Notes: generated by a model from the letters alone, not told the origin. 64,000 nucleotides of DNA from Melieria omissa (GCA_963971225.1 OZ020269.1:75554450-75618449), one strand, 5' to 3'. Shown: positions 43,581-56,433, counted from the stretch's first letter. Program-made: numbers and translations.

Positions 43581-44575
43581 TATTTAATTTTTTCTTTCTA
43601 TCACTATGAATTACACTATGTCAATCTGAAAGTAACATTATTTTGTATTTAATAAATGGAAATACATTATACCAAGGACAACATTCTTTTTTTACTTAGA
43701 AACGAGTTTATCGTATGTGCCACTGCAATATTTGAATCGCTCATAATAGTGCCCGCACAAATTATCGTATGTCCAAAATAACACCGTTGCGCTTTGCTGA
43801 AGTTATTAAAATAACCTATTCTAAGTGTGTAATCCTAAATAAAGTGTGTATGCCAAAAATCATGCAGCTTTGTTGTGCCAATGCAGAGAAAACCAAAAAA
43901 AACGTCTCCTGTAAAATTTGGTTTTTGGCTCATACGATAAAAACGCAGGAAGGGCTCGATATAATGATTTCCAAAATGGCAGAAAAATGTAAAGTGCCAC
44001 CTTTTTTTCTTTGTAAGGTGCCACCCCCTTTTTTCATTGTTTTGTGGTCTTATATCGGTAAAATAACTTTTTATTGCTTGGAATCGTCATTACAATGAAT
44101 TTAAAGTGTTCTTAGTCAATTTTTCTCTAATCCTATCATGAGGAATACATTAGTTCAGTTTTGTTTATTAATTTCCATACAACTATTCGTTTTATTCGTT
44201 ACCATTCAATTTGAATTTTGCTTTCGGTGATTTCCTATTCAATTCAAATTAAATTCAATAATCTTTCGTAAATTTTCTAAATCATGCGTTTTTACTTGAG
44301 ATTTTTACGTTTTTAGCGGTTTTTTTAGAGGGTGGCACTTTACTTACAAAATTGTAAGTTGTCGATTTTGAACACTTTGGTAACTTGCCTGTAAAATTCG
44401 TATTTACGAAAAGTGCAAATGAAGTGTTACCTTGGATCACAGCTCTTTAAATCCTCTTTCCAACGGTATATTAAAATTGGCGATACGTTAATTTTCTAAC
44501 GAGCTATGCGCAAAAAAGGTATGGGGTGGCACCTTACAAAGAATTCCCCTATATATATATTATATATTTTCAGTT

Positions 44576-46490
44576 ATTATATCAGTTATATAAAGTGTGC
44601 GGGAAAGCAAAAATATTTAAATATTTAGTTTTAATGCCCGTAATGCCCCAAACAAACTTCAACTTTAAATTAAAAAAAATTCGTTTGTTTCCGTTTGGGC
44701 CTACCAATTTCTACAACCGGCCATGGGGCAGTTTGACAGTCGTTTGTTAGTTGTTTTTTTGATGAAGTATGTATAGAAATACATGCAAACAATTTTCTAT
44801 AATCTGTCTCATCGTTTGTCTCCCTTTGATTTCCTAATGAAAACTAATTGTGAAGGTAGGTTGCTGCCAATATAAAAGTACTACATATATGAGAAAAGAA
44901 AAGCAAACTGAAAACAGCGGTTTCTTGCCATCAATACTAAATAGATGAATGCCGACTCGACGCTCTCATAAAAGAAAATTACTCTTAAACATTTAAGTTG
45001 AATAAGAGTGTACGTACACATTTATCTTTATTTGTTTTGGGGTTGCCAGACAATGAGTTTGTGCACGTGTAGCACAAGGGGCTGAATAGCGGCAAAAATT
45101 TATAGATGCGTTCGACGTATTGCGTTGTCAAATTAAATTGCATTTTTTTATGAAAACGCACACAATTGACGACGAAAGCGTACGAACGTATCAGCGTCGT
45201 ACGTTCACTTTGATCTATTTCTATTTCTTACGCCGCGTATGGGCGTATTCATGATACAAAAATATATAGGTAGATTCAATCGAGCAAAATTAAAAATCAT
45301 TTGCTTTTTTGACAAAGAAAAATAAAATTTTAAGGGTGCAGAAAAAAGTAAGAAATACAGAATCTGAATGATATACTACATAAACTAATTGCTGTGGAAT
45401 TGCAGCTCTATAGCAAAAATTAAAATATTAGTACAAAATTGGATAACAAATATTTTGTTTCCAATTGTCAATTTTATATTTATCTGTCGCATTGAAATTA
45501 CCTTTATATTTTTGTATCATGGGCGTATGATTCATTTTTCGACAGTTGAAAAACGTATTTTGAGATTTTCATACGTTGCTGCTAACGCCAGCGCAATTGT
45601 GCGCAAGGCAAACGTCTGAGTCTTGTGTTCCTACGGTAAATTGAGAATCAAGTTCTTAAATAAAACACAAATTTATGTTGCACACATAATATTCTCCTCA
45701 ACTGAATGCATTTATGAATTGAAAGAAATTTGATAAATTACCACATTATTATTGCTATATGGCACTTTAATATTGCTCTGCTACAAGGAGTCTGTGTCGG
45801 TGTATTTTGAACCTAAATTTACAATCTGATAGGACACTATCAGAAAAAGCACAATGTAACCCGAAAAATATACTCGCAACCACAACGGTAACACTGCCAG
45901 TATTTCTCAGATACAAATACGGAACTAAATGCTCTGCTGATGATTAATCTACCTCTGTTTTGCACTCTTGTTCGTTTCGTGCCTTGTTTATTTTGCTGCT
46001 TTGATTTTGGTGTTCTTTTCAGTGGCTTTCTATAGGTTGGGATGGTAAACTCACAGGTAATCGTTTTTTGAAACCCGTGCGGGTCGATTAAGAAGCGACG
46101 CGCAACTAGAATTTACCAGTTAAGTGCAACACATCAAGTGGCTAAAAGTTATATTAAGCCTCTCGATCATGTTAAAAATGGCATTTCATGGTTTTACTGT
46201 AACGTGGTGAGCAAAAGAGCTACTTCGCTAAATAGTTACGATTTCCCATGTCGATTGACAATCAGTGTTTATGAACAGATGAAATATTTTAAAACTTGAG
46301 ACTAAATATAGTATGCGAAAGTGATGTAAAATAACGTGCATTTAAAAATTCGTGAAGGTAGGGAGATACACGAATCCGTGAGTAGACTGTAAGCACACAG
46401 CAGCATTGCAATATCAAACACGCTAGACAAAGAAATCAAATAAAAGTGAATTTGAAAAAACAAAGGATATTCCGAAGTAATATCGAGAAA
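44576..46490. other. Upstream region of the MYLIP-like gene
   Basis: No coding exon found. GCGTATTCATGATACAAAAATATA at 45243 and its complement at 45506-45530 form an imperfect inverted repeat, probably a decayed element. The last few hundred bases presumably include the promoter and 5' UTR; no TATA box stands out. Confidence 0.4.
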
Positions 46491-46577
46491 ATGTGGTGCA
46501 TCGTCAACATACCAAACGGCACTCAGCTGGCCGTCAAATGGGATTCGAAAGCGATAGGCCAGGAATGTCTCGAAAAG
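46491..46577 (+). CDS. dnr1-like: MYLIP/Dnr1-like E3 ligase, first coding exon
   Basis: ATG 46491 in good insect context (GAAA-ATG). 29 codons beginning MWCIVNIPNGTQLAVKWDSK and ending GQECLEK at donor AAAG|GTATGC. This is the start of the FERM domain of MYLIP/IDOL-type RING E3 ubiquitin ligases; the fly member is Defense repressor 1, a negative regulator of Dredd in Imd immune signalling. Identification rests on memory of a short conserved N-terminus. No further exon was found to 64000, so the gene would have a first intron of more than 17 kb full of transposons. Confidence 0.62.
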
Positions 46578-49500
46578 GTATGCACAATTACATATGTACA
46601 TATATACGTATAGGCACATATATTGCATATTTATGTGCATTATCTTGACCAGAAAAATAATTACTACATTGTGCTAAAATGACGTAACACGCGAAAACTG
46701 AGTAGTTAAAGCAGATTTTACTATTTCCTTTCCATCCTTCGAATAAACGTTGAAATGAGAAAAGATTAAAACGAAAATATTTATATATTTTATGTTACCT
46801 AAAAATATTAAATTCGGGCTACCATATTTATTCGCGTAGTATTAGATATAGGATGGGTTGTAATATTTCCTGATTGCCTTATTTTGTATAGCTGCCGGAT
46901 TATTGTTGTTTAAACTGGGTGGGCGTCACATGCACTCGAGCTAACGCCGACAAAATGGTACCAATTTCGTGGTGTCGGTTTTGCTTATAAGTATTATTTT
47001 GAGCAGCACACTTTTAAGGAATATGCTTGTATTTTTAATGCAACACTTTCTTAGCTAAGTCGACTTAAGCGTTTATAGTTTTTGATCACAGAATTATATC
47101 TTGATGTAAATTTACAATCATAACTACATATGTGTGCCTCCAGAGCGGCAAAAACTGTTGATCTTCCAGAAGCAGCGCAATTAAAAAAACAAAAAATATT
47201 AATTATTATTATCAAATAAATATTTAAAGTAGTTAAATACTGTGTACTGTGAATTGATTTATGAAAAAAAGTCTACTTTGGAAAATTTTTAATTGTGACT
47301 TTTGTATTCAGTGTGCGATATGTAAACCGCCTTTAGAATCGGCAACTTTAAATAATTTTGTGTACTTCAAAGGCCGGCAAATAATAGATGCAAATTTTGC
47401 AACAAAATTGGATGTATAAATAAATATGTATATAAATAAGTATATTTACGAAAATACCATGTATGCATTTGGCTGAATGAAATTTGGCGTAATTATGCGT
47501 ACAAGATTTTATGCTTTATAGTTATGGATTTAACCATATTTTCTTAAAATTTTCTATTCCGCAACCGTTTAGAATTTCGCATATTGACATTCCTAACTAT
47601 AGTCTAATTGGTATATATGTTATCTGTGTTTTTATTGCACCGTGCGACAACCAATTTTACACACAAAAAATCAATGTAAGTACTCGCGAAACTAGGGACC
47701 AGAGAGAAGTATTAAATTTTGTATATCCTAAACTAATAATGTTAGAAGGACCAAATTCCAGGATGTGGTAGTGTACATATTAAAAAAAAACTATTGGAAA
47801 TTTTCGGATAAAGTTTTAAAAGCAAGACGAAGATGTATGTCTTTTTGCACCAAAACATTAAATTTGCTAAGATTGTAAGGATTTTTCTCTTTCATTTGAT
47901 ACCCATATTGTTCTTCTACCCATATTGTCCTTGAAATATCAAAGTTCTTTTAAAAAAATCCTCACGTCAGAGAGAAAAACTAAATTCGCAGTTTTACCCC
48001 TTGTTTCGCAAGTATATCGATTTTGTCGTGTGTTTTAAAATTTTTTTATTTTTGTCGCACGGTGTTTTGTTGTTAGTGACTGTGCATTTGGAATTGTTGT
48101 TTATGGCTTGCTAGAACGAAACTGCACTTTAGATGTATAAAGTTCATTCCCCCAATCTAATTAAAGTATTTTATAAAACTGGTGCAACTCAAGCCTATTG
48201 CCCGAAGTGCTAGTACAGTGAAGTACAGTGAATGCATTTGTACATCTTAGTGTGTAGTCATCGCCAACAGAACAAAGTTATGTGCATCAGAGTCGGCCAC
48301 AAGAGGCGGATTTATAGTGTCTCTCTCGAAAAATCGGACCCGGACGGCGTACGTGATTTCGAGACTTCTACTCATCTGAAACACAAAATTCAAGAAAACT
48401 CTTAATCAGAAAGAGTGCAGTTATGGTCGAAACTAGAACAAATCGAAAAAATTAAAAATTGACAAAATGGCGCGCTTTTGAAAAAAAGTTCGTAAAATCG
48501 GGTCTTTTTTCACTAGTTTTTTAGTGTAAACAATAAGAAATTATTTAAATAAAATTATGATTCTAGTTCCGACGATAGTCATACATGTTGTGAACAACAT
48601 ATCCAAATTTCAAGTGATTCGGTTAAATAGTTTTTTTGTTTTCATCCGCGGCGTACCGAAAAAAGTCGTTTCGAGATAAATGAGTTAGTTTGAGGTACAG
48701 ATGTATAGAGCGCGGACCGCTCTATACCTGGTTAATGGGCTGTAGAAGCTATAATATTGGGAATTTCCGCATGAAAAGTTCACTCTTACATTCTTAAGAT
48801 ACTATACTTTCGAAATATCGAAAAAACAAAAAATCGATTTTTTGAAATTTCTAGACCACCAGGTCCCCTTAAGTATTAAACCAGATTGTGTATGGCAATC
48901 GAAAATTATGAGTATACAATATTTGGTTACACTTTACAATTACTAGGAAAGCTATAATTTGTAGGGTTAGGCAAAACAAGGCAATTGCAATGTGGGGCAT
49001 TTAATAAAAAAGGAACAAATTAAATAAAAGATGTGTGTGTGTGTGTGTGTGTCTTTCATCAGGCCGCAATTTTAGCCATTCGCTTGTCTTCTTTGGTGCT
49101 GAGACTAACTACAGGCCTGGTTCTGATTTATGCAGAGTTTTAAACTTTTCGTTTTTCACACGAAATTTAGTGCTTTTTGAAAATTAAACCGCGGAAAAAA
49201 GTTATTTTCTGTTTTTTCTGCATTAAAATGGATTGAAAAGAGAAAATTGTTGCGAAAAATATAACAGATATATTTATAAAAATTCTAAACATAATTTTAA
49301 GTCAGTTTTATGGCTCGAAGTTAAAAATAATGAGAATATAGACTTTGAACTTAATTTGCGATTACTATTATACTTACAACACATTGTAAATGGGTAGGGC
49401 TTTTTTAACTCAAATGTATTGAATGAAGGCTTGTGTTTATTTAGTGCCTTTTGGGTGTAAAAACGCACATATCCAAGTTCGAGCGCTTTCTGCCAATGAA

Positions 49501-51881
49501 AAATTAGCAGCACTGTATTTAAGGCATTAATATTATCTTAAGAATAATTTACATGAATTTGTGTTTAACCTGTGATACCAGATTCTCGAATTTTAATTAT
49601 GAGTTGTTTACTCTTCGTTTTTTTCTTTGCATGTAATCTTATCTTTTGCTATTAAGGAGTAATTTTGCAAAATATAATGTATAGGCAAGCATTAGAGATA
49701 AGGTTTTGCATTCGTGACCATATTTAACTTTAAAACGCAGAAACATTTATCGTGGAAACTTTATCTTATCACTGAATCGTGTTATTGACATTATAGCTTT
49801 ATGTGTTGAATACACTCTTGAACACTCTTGAATGTGCAAGTTGAAATATGTGGCTTGTTTAGTATTAATTACAAACTTTATCACTTTTTTATTTCGGAAG
49901 GGAGATTATACAATTGTACATTTGACCAAGTCTGAACATTGTACCCAACCTTAGAATTACTGGGTGCGGCAAGTCGAAATTATGGTCGCTTATTTCTGAA
50001 TTTAGATAAGTATACGAGACCTGCTAAAAAAATTGGGACTTTTTACTTTTCTCAAAAAATGTTTTTCTATTTATATAATACCTTTTTTGTCCCCTAGTTT
50101 TGGGAACAAGAAAAAGCCACGTACGCGGCTTGTGAAATTAAGAAATGTCACATTTATTCAACAGACCTCATGCAGGTACCAGAAATCAACCAAACCTAGG
50201 GGTGCTCGAATTGCGTAGGGAGCATTTCATATTGAAGATCCCTAAGCCTGCGTAAGCTCTTCAAATTCACTATGTCATCCTGCAGGTCTTATCTGTATGT
50301 TATTATATGAGTCATATTGGTTGGCCACTGATTAAGGTGAACTGCAGCTACAAGGGTTTTTGATTAGGCGTATTAATAAAAATTCGTAACAAAAAAGGTT
50401 ACCCTACATTTTGTGTAATAACAATTGAAAACAATTTTACCCCAATGCAATAAGTTGATAGAAGACTACAGAACAATAAAATAAAACTATTGAAAAAGTG
50501 AAACATTATAAGAAGACGCTTTTTTATTTTTCGGCCTTGAAAGCAGACGGTTTTATTAATAAAATTATGGAAGAAGAACTTAAATATTTTATTATAATTA
50601 GTAAAAGGAAATCCGAAATCTAAATTGTTGATACCAAAAAAGGAAGACTTAAAATATGGCGTGTTGCACCAGGTCGAAACTCTACGGGTTATTATGACTA
50701 ACTAAATATATACGTTCGAAACAAGGACTTTTATCATACTTCACATATTTTTATATAAACTGTGCAAAAGGCAGAAAATCGGGGCGACACTTTGCCAACT
50801 CTAGTTTACAGTTGTTTTTCTGTATTTTTATTATGATTCAGACCTTTTCGGTAAAACTTCTCTGCTTCCTACTAACGTGCAAATCATCAAGTATCTCAGT
50901 CGTGCTGGTAGATATGTATGTATACAACAACCAGCATTCAGTTTTGCATTCATGATTGGGTGCAAAGTCCAAAATTCGTATGGGTCGCAGTCTAAAGTCC
51001 ATTTTCAACGTTCATATGCTTTATTCGCTTCTGTTTTGTTCACTAAATTCTCTTTTATTCGTTGTTTTAATCTCTTTCCTTTTGCTTGACAGTTATACAA
51101 TTGTTAGTTTATTTATACGCTTACTCTCTCTTGAGCAATATAAAATAAACCGGAGATTTTTCATGGCAATACACACGCGCTCTTTAAAAAAAGGGAAATT
51201 TTTTGTGTCTACATACATAGCAAGCCGACAGTTGCGAGAAATACAGTACAAATACCTGTTGACTGTTGAATGTATGTTTTGTAAATTTTGTTTGCAGATA
51301 TGTTTTGCACATTGCGAGTCGTTGGCATTTCAGAAAAATTTTGAATTGCTGCAATGTGATGAAAATAGTTTAGGGTGCTAGCATGTTAATTTAAAGCATT
51401 TAGCGATTATTGGTATTGCCACAGAACTATTACAATTAAAAAATCCGTGGGTTACGCGATAAACACTTATCAACCACATATTCATCTTGCAAGCTATTGA
51501 CTTTCTTTGATTTAAAAAACACAAACAAATTTGAAATGAAATTCACGTACACAACGACTACATGTTCATACATATCGCTCCTTCGCTGCAAGAACGTCAT
51601 AACTAAAACAAAAATGTTTCGAGGTAATGCAACCCTGTGTGTATCTGCATATGATCGATTATTTGTCCAAACCACGTTGTGAAAAATTCGGCACTTTACT
51701 TACATTGTGACATGAATAATTTTTTGAAGCCTTGAAATGCATATAATTTTTAATAATAATTTTTTAATTAAGTAATAAGTATTACTCTGAGCGAAAAAAA
51801 ATTTATTTTATTTATTACCTTTCCTGCAAGAAATAATTATCAGTAATTATACTGCTTTCCCACATAAAATTTATAAACTTA
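46578..51881 (+). other. Start of the long first intron of the MYLIP-like gene
   Basis: AT-rich. Recognisable items: a (TG)n microsatellite at 49032-49052, and a hairpin TATAGAGCG/CGCTCTATA at 48704-48726 inside a decayed TTAA-type MITE whose right end (CCAGGTCCCCTTAA) is at 48865-48875. No coding sequence is supported. Confidence 0.5.
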
Positions 51882-51934
51882 CTAGCTAAGCCCCGCGGCT
51901 GCGCACGCAAGCTCTCTTGTTTCACCCGATACAA

Positions 51935-53045
51935 ATTTTGAATGCATTGTTGACCCCGTCAGATTTTGATTTAAAAAACAACATATGTCTATTATCTTTG
52001 ATGACAAGTGATTCTAACAACTGTGAAGTCAAAAGGGCCTTTAAATCATGAGTTTTCACATTTACTCTAAACAAATTCTTAAACCTTAGTTTACCACGGT
52101 AGGTTTCGATTTTCAAAAATATGAAAAGCACATTTTAATTATTTCCCGACTGAATTCCTTTTTTCTAAGTTTGAAGTCAAAAGGACCAATAAATCGTGTT
52201 TCTCTATACAAACTGTCAACCCATTGTTGACCCCGTTATATTTTCATTTTCAAAAAAGTAAAAAAAACGTGTCAAATTATTTCTCACTTCGAGTACTTTC
52301 ACAAAGTTTGAAGTCCGTGGGTCCATTAACCCTTATTCTCATACTCAAACTTACTAACGTCGTTTGGCACCCGGGTACCCATTTCTTGAAATTTTTAAGT
52401 TTTCAATATTTTGTTAATTAAAAAGTGTTTATAAAATTTTGATATGATTTGTTCGCTTTTCACCTAAATAACGAGGATCCGGAAGGTAAAAAAAAAATTT
52501 TCATTATTTGTCAGTTTTTTTCACGAAAATACATCGCAGTGGGCACCCGGGTACCCGGGTATGAGAGAAGGGTTAATTCATGTTTTTTTACAGTTTCGCC
52601 ATACAAACTTTGAACCGGTCGTGGACCCCGCCCGATTTTAATATTCGGAAAAAATGAAAAACACGTATAGAGTTATTTTACCAAGTACTTTCACCAAGTT
52701 TGAAGTCAAAAGACTAAAAAAAATGGTTTCATTGTTTTGTTTCCATATATACTTTTAACCCATCGTTGATCCAGTTAGATTTCGATTTTGAAAATAATGT
52801 GAAACGCGTGTATAATTTTTTTTAATTTAAGTATTTTCACAATTTTTGAAGTCAATAGGCCTATCGGTTCATGTTTTTTTCGAGACTACCCTTAAACAAA
52901 TCTTCAGCCATTATTAGTGCAGCTAAATTTTGATTTTCGAAAAATTATAAAATACGTATCGAATTATTTTTGGTTTAGAGTATTTTTAGGAAGTTCGAAA
53001 TCAATATGTCTCTTAAATCACTTTTCTTCATACAACACCTTAACA
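51935..53045. repeat. Degenerate ~145-bp tandem array in the Helitron
   Basis: About seven units, marked by a CAT(T)GTTGACCCCGT...GATTT block near 51945, 52088, 52230, 52620, 52768 and 52913, and by a TTTGAAGTCAAAAGG block in between. Spacing is 140-146 bp once the 243-bp TTAA insertion is removed. Units have diverged considerably. Confidence 0.75.
52330..52572. mobile_element. piggyBac-like MITE, 243 bp
   Basis: Ends CCCTTATTCTCATAC and near complement (GTATGAGAGAAGGG), TTAA at 52326-52329 and 52573-52576. CACCCGGGTACCC occurs near both ends. It interrupts one unit of the 145-bp array. Confidence 0.85.
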
Positions 53046-53790
53046 TATGTTTTGCCACTTTACACCCCGAATTTCACAAAATCCCGTCTTAGCGGAGGTT
53101 AATTTTTCAAGATGTATCTACAGTTAAAATTTCTTGTTTGTACCTTTAGCGGCTTAGGCTGAGCGATGATGAATCAAACAATCAATCAGTCATTCAGTAA
53201 GAGCAAACATTCTATGTATATAAAAATGGAGGCGGTACCACGCCCTCTTGTCCAATGCTCACAACTTTCTTCTAGTCGAATTGTGCTACTAAGTAGAAAG
53301 TTCGTACCAAATTTCACTGATGTGTGTGTACTGCATAACTGTTGGATCATAAAAAATGTGCCACGCCCGAAATGACGGTACACCAAATTTTAATGCTGTG
53401 CGGCTTACAACTCCGAAGCTATTCCATTTAGGGCCGTTTCCTTAACTTACCTTTAACTTTAAAGTTCACTTTAGCGGGCCGATAAACGCATTTTCGTTTT
53501 CTCAAACGCTCGTTAAGCTATCCTCCCGATAAAACTTACCGGTCAGATTTAGTGCCTTTTAAACTTTAAAGTGAACTTTAAGTGGAAGTGGTGCCAAGTA
53601 CATGCATATGTTTGTTTACAAACAAAAAACAGCTGGTTATGAAATTGTAATTTGAAATAAAATTTGAATTTGAGATCTTTCGGTATGGAAACTAGGCGTG
53701 TGTTTTATATTCATGCACTGGAAGACGCTTTTGAAGGTACGAAGTCGCAAAATGCGGCAAATTGAACATATAACAGCCGATTGGACTATT

Positions 53791-54003
53791 TCACTGCTTT
53801 GCAATGCTGACATGTCCAATCGCTGCTAGGCCGCCACCTGTGCGATACGGCTCGCTCTTCTCCGCTGCAAGTTCCAGCTTGGAATTCCGTTTCAAGCTGT
53901 CGAACTTGTCCCTCAAGGAATTCCAACGTCGCGACACGCCCCATTCGGCAGTAAAAGCATCAGCAAGATTGTGCCAGGCAAAATTTTTCTTTTTTTCCTT
54001 CAA
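53791..54003 (-). pseudogene. Myb/SANT-like DNA-binding protein fragment
   Basis: Minus strand: NFAWHNLADAFTAEWGVSRR, then LRDKFDSLKRNSKLELAAEK and EPYRTGGG. This is the zeste-type Myb/SANT domain that Harbinger elements encode beside their nuclease. The N-terminal end is cut by the mariner inserted at 54011-54012. Confidence 0.68.
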
Positions 54004-54012
54004 AAATAATTA

Positions 54013-54753
54013 TCAGGTGTACAACTTTGCTTCCGCCGTTTTCCGATAGGTGGCTGTACCGGCTGAGGCTGGTTGAAATACATAGATGGTAATGCCTTTA
54101 AAGTGAGTGTGGACAGTGCCTAACGAATTGTCATCGCCGTTTCAGTGACAGTTGTTCTTGTTTTCGTATTATTCACGCTCGAAAATCTCCGTTTATGTGC
54201 CTAATTCTCGCCATTTGCGGGAAGTTTTACTTTTCTGTTACAATTCGAAAAAAAATGCAGCTGAAGCGCATCGAATGCTCTCAGAAACTTACGGTGATGC
54301 TGCTCTGAGTGAAAGAACGTGTCGGGAGTGGTTTCAACGTTTTAAAAATATCAAGAGCGACATGACAAAGTCATCCTCCAACACGACAATGCTCGGCCTC
54401 ATGTCGCAAAAGTGGTCAAAAAGTACCTGGAAACGCTGAAATGGGAAGTCTTGCCCCACCCGCCGTATTCCCCAGATGTCGCCCCTTCTGACTTCCACCT
54501 ATTCCGTTCGATGGCACACGGCCTGGCAGATCAACATTTTCAATCCTTCGAAGAATTGGAAAAATGGATTGCTTCATGGATAGCGTCAAAAGAGGACTCC
54601 TTTTTTCGAGCCGGGATCCGAAAATTGCCGGAAAGATTGGAGAAAGTTGTCGCTAGCGACGGACAATACTTTGAATAATACATCTGCAGCACTTTTTCGC
54701 AATAAAGCTTTTAATTTTGGAAAAAAACGGCGGAAGCAAAGTTGTACACCTGA
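54013..54753 (+). mobile_element. Mariner element, internally deleted (741 bp)
   Basis: Ends TCAGGTGTACAACTTTGCTT (continuing CCGCCGTTTTCC) and complement, with TA duplicated at 54011-54012 and 54754-54755. About half the length of a complete mariner. Confidence 0.9.
54182..54678 (+). pseudogene. Mariner transposase, internally deleted
   Basis: The N-terminal part has the HTH signature (LSETYGDAALSERTCREWF) to about 54345. The frame then jumps, with a large deletion removing the first catalytic Asp region. The C-terminal part includes QHDNARPHVAK (second Asp; read in another frame around 54380) and LPHPPYSPDVAPSDFHLFRS (third Asp), ending at TAA 54676-54678. Catalytically dead. Confidence 0.82.
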
Positions 54754-55220
54754 TATAATTTTTCAAAAACAGCTGATTGCGCCGCCAAGTGCTACCCATC
54801 GTAGACCAGAGTTGCCAAAAATCAGAGTTGTTAAATTTATATATATCAGGCAGTTGAGAAAACGAAAATAGTTACAGGTCACTTTATCGGTAAGTTGAGA
54901 AAACGGCCCTTAAAAGATTTGAGTTGTATGGGCGATGCCACACGCCCTTGTTCAATACCCACCTCATTCCCTCGGTCGAAAGACATGATTAAATAGTAAG
55001 TTTGTACCATATTTAGTTGATGTGTGACTTATGGTTCGAAAGTTATTGTTTAAAAATGTATTCTGGTGATGCCACGCCCCTTTTTCCCGACAATTCTTTT
55101 TTCCTTAACCTTCACGTAACAATTTCGAACAACCCCGCCGAAGGAAGTATCCACGTTGGTCCAGTCGTTTTCAAGTTTTAAGCAGCCGAACAAACCACGA
55201 TACATTTATATATATATAGA

Positions 55221-55600
55221 TGTAACACAACCTTACCATCTAGCGCTCATCTCGACTCTTTAGTTTGGGAGGACACATTTTAACTCTCAAAAGTAACAAA
55301 TTAAATGTACTTCGAACAGCTTTTATTGCTACTTTATTGGTACCTTTCTTTTTTCAAAAGAAATGTATATTTTTATATAAATGAACAGTCTATTTATTTA
55401 CTTTTGTTACGTGTTTTTGTTATCTTTATTAATGAATTGTTTGCTTACTTTTTTACTCATAAATTTTGATTAAAATAATTTAAAATTCACGTTTTTTATT
55501 TCTCTCCACCTATATGAAACGTTTTGCCTGTTTGACCAACTATTAACCATTATATATTACTTAAATGTATATGTTATATGTGTGTATATGTTATATATTA
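55221..55600. other. AT-rich intronic sequence
   Basis: No gene or paired repeat recognised; ends in TATATGTTATATATTA next to the following TIR element. Confidence 0.4.
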
Positions 55601-55749
55601 GGGGTATTCTCGATGCCTTGCAAAACCCTTGCACATTGCTGAAGTTGCAGATTATGCAAACTTTTGCAATCCGTGCAATGATACAGAAAACAAAATACAA
55701 GGGAAAAACGTTTTGCAATTTGTGCAATATGTACAACAGTGATACCCAT

Positions 55750-55990
55750 CAGGGCCGTAGCTAGGGGGGTTAGGGGGTTCTGACCCCCCGAAATGTTAAA
55801 ACATTGTTTTAATTTATAATATTCTAAACTAGTTACTAATCACACCATGCATGGTTACGTTTACATTGAGCCCAAGTGCCTAATTAAGTTAAATTAGTAA
55901 TTTAATTTAGCTTGGAAGCTTATTTTCTTAGTTTTAGCTTAGTTTTGATTTGAGTAACTACCCCCGAAAAAAAACCTGTCTACGGCCCTG
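55750..55990. mobile_element. hAT MITE, 241 bp
   Basis: Ends CAGGGCCGTAGCTAGG and CCTGTCTACGGCCCTG, with exact 8-bp duplication ATACCCAT at 55742-55749 and 55991-55998. CAGGG ends and 8-bp duplication are classic hAT. Confidence 0.9.
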
Positions 55991-56433
55991 ATACCCATGT
56001 TTTATATGAGGGTGCAAACGTGCGTCAGCTGGTTGTAAAAAAATTTGTTCATTTTATTTCGTGTGCGCAAGCGTAAATTTTTCACACAAATTTTGTTTTA
56101 TTTCCTTTTATACGTATAAACGTTTCATAATTATAAGACACTTTACAAATTTTACTTTGTGAACATATACAAATCTTGGTAAGCCCATTGTGTAAGTTTC
56201 CTGTACCCAGGTCCAATCATCACGTAATCCTATCTTTAAAGTACCGTTTATTTGTTGGAAGTTGGCGATGCCAGAATAGTACCGTTAACTTTATGTCGTT
56301 CATTCGAATTTTTGGTAAATTTTTGTCGTTTCATAATTATAAGACATCAGTACGAAAATAGCATTTGACAGGAGTGGATCAATTTATAATATTTATTTTT
56401 ATTATATCTGCTATCTAATTAATTATTTACAAT

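Larger units (their letters stand above)
41558..44549. mobile_element. TA-flanked TIR element, 3.0 kb, with nested insertions
   Basis: Ends GGGGAATTCTTTGTAAGGTG and exact complement, TA on both sides. A second inner inverted repeat (CGAGCCCTTCCCGC...TATCGTATGAGCC, 41905-41945) pairs with 43925-43965. A possible coding remnant at 42432-42620 reads KALSTLVPYSDSDTSCNEEP after a CAG acceptor, like the C-terminal tail of pogo/CENP-B-type transposases. It is split by the pogo-like composite at 42685-43580. Superfamily Tc1/mariner/pogo is inferred. Confidence 0.72.
53430..54914. mobile_element. Harbinger-like TIR element nested in the Helitron
   Basis: Ends AGGGCCGTTTCCTTAACTTA at 53430 and a near complement (AACTTGAG-type, ending AACGGCCCT) at about 54890-54914. 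It carries a Myb/SANT-like ORF on the minus strand and is split by a mariner. No DDE nuclease gene remains. Confidence 0.7.
51882..55220 (-). mobile_element. Helitron-like element with nested insertions
   Basis: Read on the minus strand it starts TCTATATATATA (55220) and ends ...CTAG (51882-51885) between an A and a T, as Helitrons do. The end GCCGCGGGGCTTAGCTAG and body blocks (ATGCCAC...CGCCC, TGTGTGACTTATGGTTC) match the short copy at 63314-63905. It holds a ~145-bp tandem array and three nested elements. No Rep/helicase gene is present, so it is non-autonomous. Confidence 0.72.

Noticed and set aside
50877..51381. 70- and 141-codon frames in the long intron
   Set aside because: No domain, high Phe/Leu/Ser content as expected from AT-rich DNA, no matching splice structure.
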